Below, one piece after another: positions 42,893-44,466 of a stretch of DNA of 44,466 nucleotides. Location of the stretch: contig CACEKT010000006.1 in the NCBI GenBank assembly GCA_902560225.1, forward strand, positions 1 to 44,466, written 5' to 3'. This DNA comes from an uncultured Pelagibacteraceae bacterium (GTDB lineage Bacteria > Pseudomonadota > Alphaproteobacteria > Pelagibacterales > Pelagibacteraceae). The notes beneath the pieces were generated by a model, which saw nothing but the letters and a program-made list of their open reading frames with translations, was not told where the DNA came from and did not search any database. The position numbers were made by a program, and so were the translations under genes. How positions within the stretch are numbered: the stretch's first letter is position 1; each line of letters starts with the position of its first letter.

Positions 42893-44466
42893 TTAGAATT
42901 TTTTTCTTAACTCAAATTTTTGAATTTTACCAGTGGATGTTTTTGGCAATTCACAAAAAATAACTTTCTTTGGAACTTTAAAATTTGCTAACGTTTCTTT
43001 GCAAAAATCTATTAATTCTTTTTCACTAACTGGTTTATCTTTAACCATTTCAATAAATGCACAAGGCACTTCACCCCATTTTTCATCAGGTTTTGCTACT
43101 ACTGCCGCAATAGAAACTGAAGGATGTTTAGATAGTGTATTTTCTATTTCTATCGATGATACGTTCTCTCCTCCTGAAATAATTATATCTTTTGATCTAT
43201 CTTGTATTTTAACGTATCCATCAGGAAACATTACTGCTAAATCTCCAGAATGAAACCAACCACCACTCATGGCTTTATCAGTTGCTGATTTATCCTTAAA
43301 ATAACCTTTCATTACAACATTGCCTCTAATCATAATTTCACCAATCGTTTTACCGTCTTTAGGAACTTCCTTCATAGTTTCAGGATCCATAATTATTACG
43401 CCTTCAGTGTTTGGGTATCTTACTCCTTGTCTTGCTTTTATCTCATTTTGCTTCTCTTCTTCATACTCGTTCCATCCATCATTCCAAGCACATTGAGTAA
43501 CATGACCATATGTTTCTGTTAATCCATAAACGTGCATTACCTCAAAACCAAGCTCTTTCATTTTTTTAAAGATTATACTGGGTGGCGGAGCTCCTGCGGT
43601 TAGAACATAAACTTTATGTTTTAATTTTTTTCGATCACTTTCTGGAGCACCTGTAATCATATTAAGTACAATTGGCGCACCTCCAAAATGAGTTACATCA
43701 TATTTATCTATTAATTCAAAAATTTTTTTAACATCAATATTTCTTAAGCAAATAGTTTTTCCATTCAACATTGGAATAGTCCAAGGGTAACACCACCCAT
43801 TGCAATGAAACATTGGAACAATAGTCAAAAAATTTAATCTATTTGGCATACTCCAAGCAACCGTACTTCCCGTTGACATAAGATATGCACCTCTATGATG
43901 GTAAACAACTCCTTTTGGATTTCCTGTTGTGCCAGATGTATAACTCAATGAAATTGCCTGCCACTCATCGTCTGGCATTTTCCATTCATAATTTTCATCT
44001 CCAGTATTTAAAAAACTTTCATACTCTAAATCTCCAATTTTTTCTAATTTTGATTGGTCGGCATACTTATCGTTTATATCAATGACTATAATCTTTTTAT
44101 TTAAAGTTTTTAATGCTTTTTTTACTTCTACATGAAGCTGTCTGTCTACAACCAACACCTTAGCTTCACTATGTTCTAAAATATATGCAATAGTATTAGC
44201 ATCCAATCTTATATTTATTGTATTTAATACTCCACCAGTCATTGGAACTGAATAATGAGCCTCAAATATTTCTGGGGTATTAAAAGCTAAAAATGAAACT
44301 GTATCACCTTTCTTAATTCCAATCTTTTCTAATGCACTAGCGAATTTTGTAACTCTTTTATAAACTTGACTCCAATTATATTTTCTATCCTCATATACTA
44401 TTGCTTCATAATCAGGATAAACATCTTTAGCTCTTTCTAAAAAGGATAAAGGAGTAAGTGGAACAT
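42893..44466 (-). CDS. Acyl-CoA synthetase, DmdB-like (N-terminus just outside window)
   Basis: About 523 residues of an adenylate-forming acyl-CoA ligase are visible; the reading frame is open to the window edge (VPLTPLSFLERA...). Starting at the internal ATG 44242 would cut the N-terminal domain and is wrong. Motifs are SYTSGTTGNPKGVVYHHRG (ATP loop), YGLTET, the hinge region DGYVKIQDRSKDIIISGGEN and the C-terminal catalytic lysine in PKTSTGKIQKFELRKKF. NTPEIFEAHYSVPMTGGVLN is typical of the medium-chain and DmdB groups. Next to dmdA it is most likely methylmercaptopropionate-CoA ligase. Another acyl substrate remains possible. Only about 10-20 N-terminal residues are missing. Confidence 0.85.
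   Translation of the reverse strand, partial: VPLTPLSFLERAKDVYPDYEAIVYEDRKYNWSQVYKRVTKFASALEKIGIKKGDTVSFLAFNTPEIFEAHYSVPMTGGVLNTINIRLDANTIAYILEHSEAKVLVVDRQLHVEVKKALKTLNKKIIVIDINDKYADQSKLEKIGDLEYESFLNTGDENYEWKMPDDEWQAISLSYTSGTTGNPKGVVYHHRGAYLMSTGSTVAWSMPNRLNFLTIVPMFHCNGWCYPWTIPMLNGKTICLRNIDVKKIFELIDKYDVTHFGGAPIVLNMITGAPESDRKKLKHKVYVLTAGAPPPSIIFKKMKELGFEVMHVYGLTETYGHVTQCAWNDGWNEYEEEKQNEIKARQGVRYPNTEGVIIMDPETMKEVPKDGKTIGEIMIRGNVVMKGYFKDKSATDKAMSGGWFHSGDLAVMFPDGYVKIQDRSKDIIISGGENVSSIEIENTLSKHPSVSIAAVVAKPDEKWGEVPCAFIEMVKDKPVSEKELIDFCKETLANFKVPKKVIFCELPKTSTGKIQKFELRKKF

Noticed and set aside
1-44466. tRNA genes, CRISPR arrays, insertion sequences, prophage
   Set aside because: No cloverleaf-like segments in the short gaps, no spaced direct repeats, and no transposase, integrase or phage proteins were seen.
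44243-44466. Starting the acyl-CoA ligase at the ATG at 44242
   Set aside because: The upstream frame is open to the window edge and encodes typical N-terminal ligase sequence, so the gene simply runs off the window.

Overview
The window looks like a chromosomal segment of a SAR11-type alphaproteobacterium (Pelagibacterales). The reasons are very low GC by eye (roughly 30%), very short or overlapping intergenic gaps, Lys/Asn/Ile-rich proteins, an ABC sugar transporter and a TRAP transporter but no PTS genes, a dmdA-type DMSP demethylase, and a structured element upstream of ffh. This placement is inferred from content; no rRNA or other phylogenetic marker analysis was possible. I saw no tRNA, rRNA, CRISPR array, insertion sequence or phage gene, and no gene-free stretch longer than 300 bases.

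Layout. (1) 1-2493: a partial Tas-like aldo/keto reductase, a Bax-inhibitor-1 family membrane protein, a DUF2794-like protein, IspZ/YciB and HspQ. (2) 2670-6780: cytochrome c maturation genes ccmC-D-E-F-G-H, tightly packed. Next comes a small PagL-like outer-membrane protein. (3) 7318-14542: a run of 2-hydroxy-acid enzymes. It has two tandem FMN alpha-hydroxy-acid dehydrogenases, an aminotransferase, a GlcD-type FAD dehydrogenase, a D-2-hydroxyacid (glyoxylate/hydroxypyruvate) reductase, an SMR-like membrane protein with no glutamate at all, and a 3-hydroxyisobutyrate dehydrogenase family enzyme. (4) 14566-24012: a divergent carbohydrate locus. A Gfo/Idh/MocA dehydrogenase and a TIM-barrel isomerase/epimerase lie on the minus strand. 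A CUT1-type ABC importer (binding protein, two permeases, a tiny membrane protein, two different ATPases) followed by dhaL and dhaK lies on the plus strand. (5) 24126-31630: a TRAP transporter of the TakP type whose DctQ and DctM subunits are both strongly enlarged, then an MFS carrier, an alpha/beta hydrolase and an unknown exported protein. (6) 31623-36542: ftsY and dapF diverge from ffh-rpsP-trmD-rplS, with a structured RNA between them. The usual rimM is absent from the ribosomal operon. (7) 36554-39662: leuCDB. (8) 39689-44466: acyl-CoA dehydrogenase, a truncated asd fragment, dmdA and a dmdB-like acyl-CoA ligase. This appears to be a DMSP demethylation cluster carrying a rearrangement scar.

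Best candidates for something new: the uncharacterised sugar or polyol uptake and catabolism locus ending in a PTS-free DhaKL kinase; the TRAP permease with a C-terminal coiled-coil extension of about 320 residues; the Glu-less SMR protein; the PagL homologue lacking its catalytic Glu; and the acyl-CoA dehydrogenase/asd junction, which is either a real deletion or an assembly chimera.
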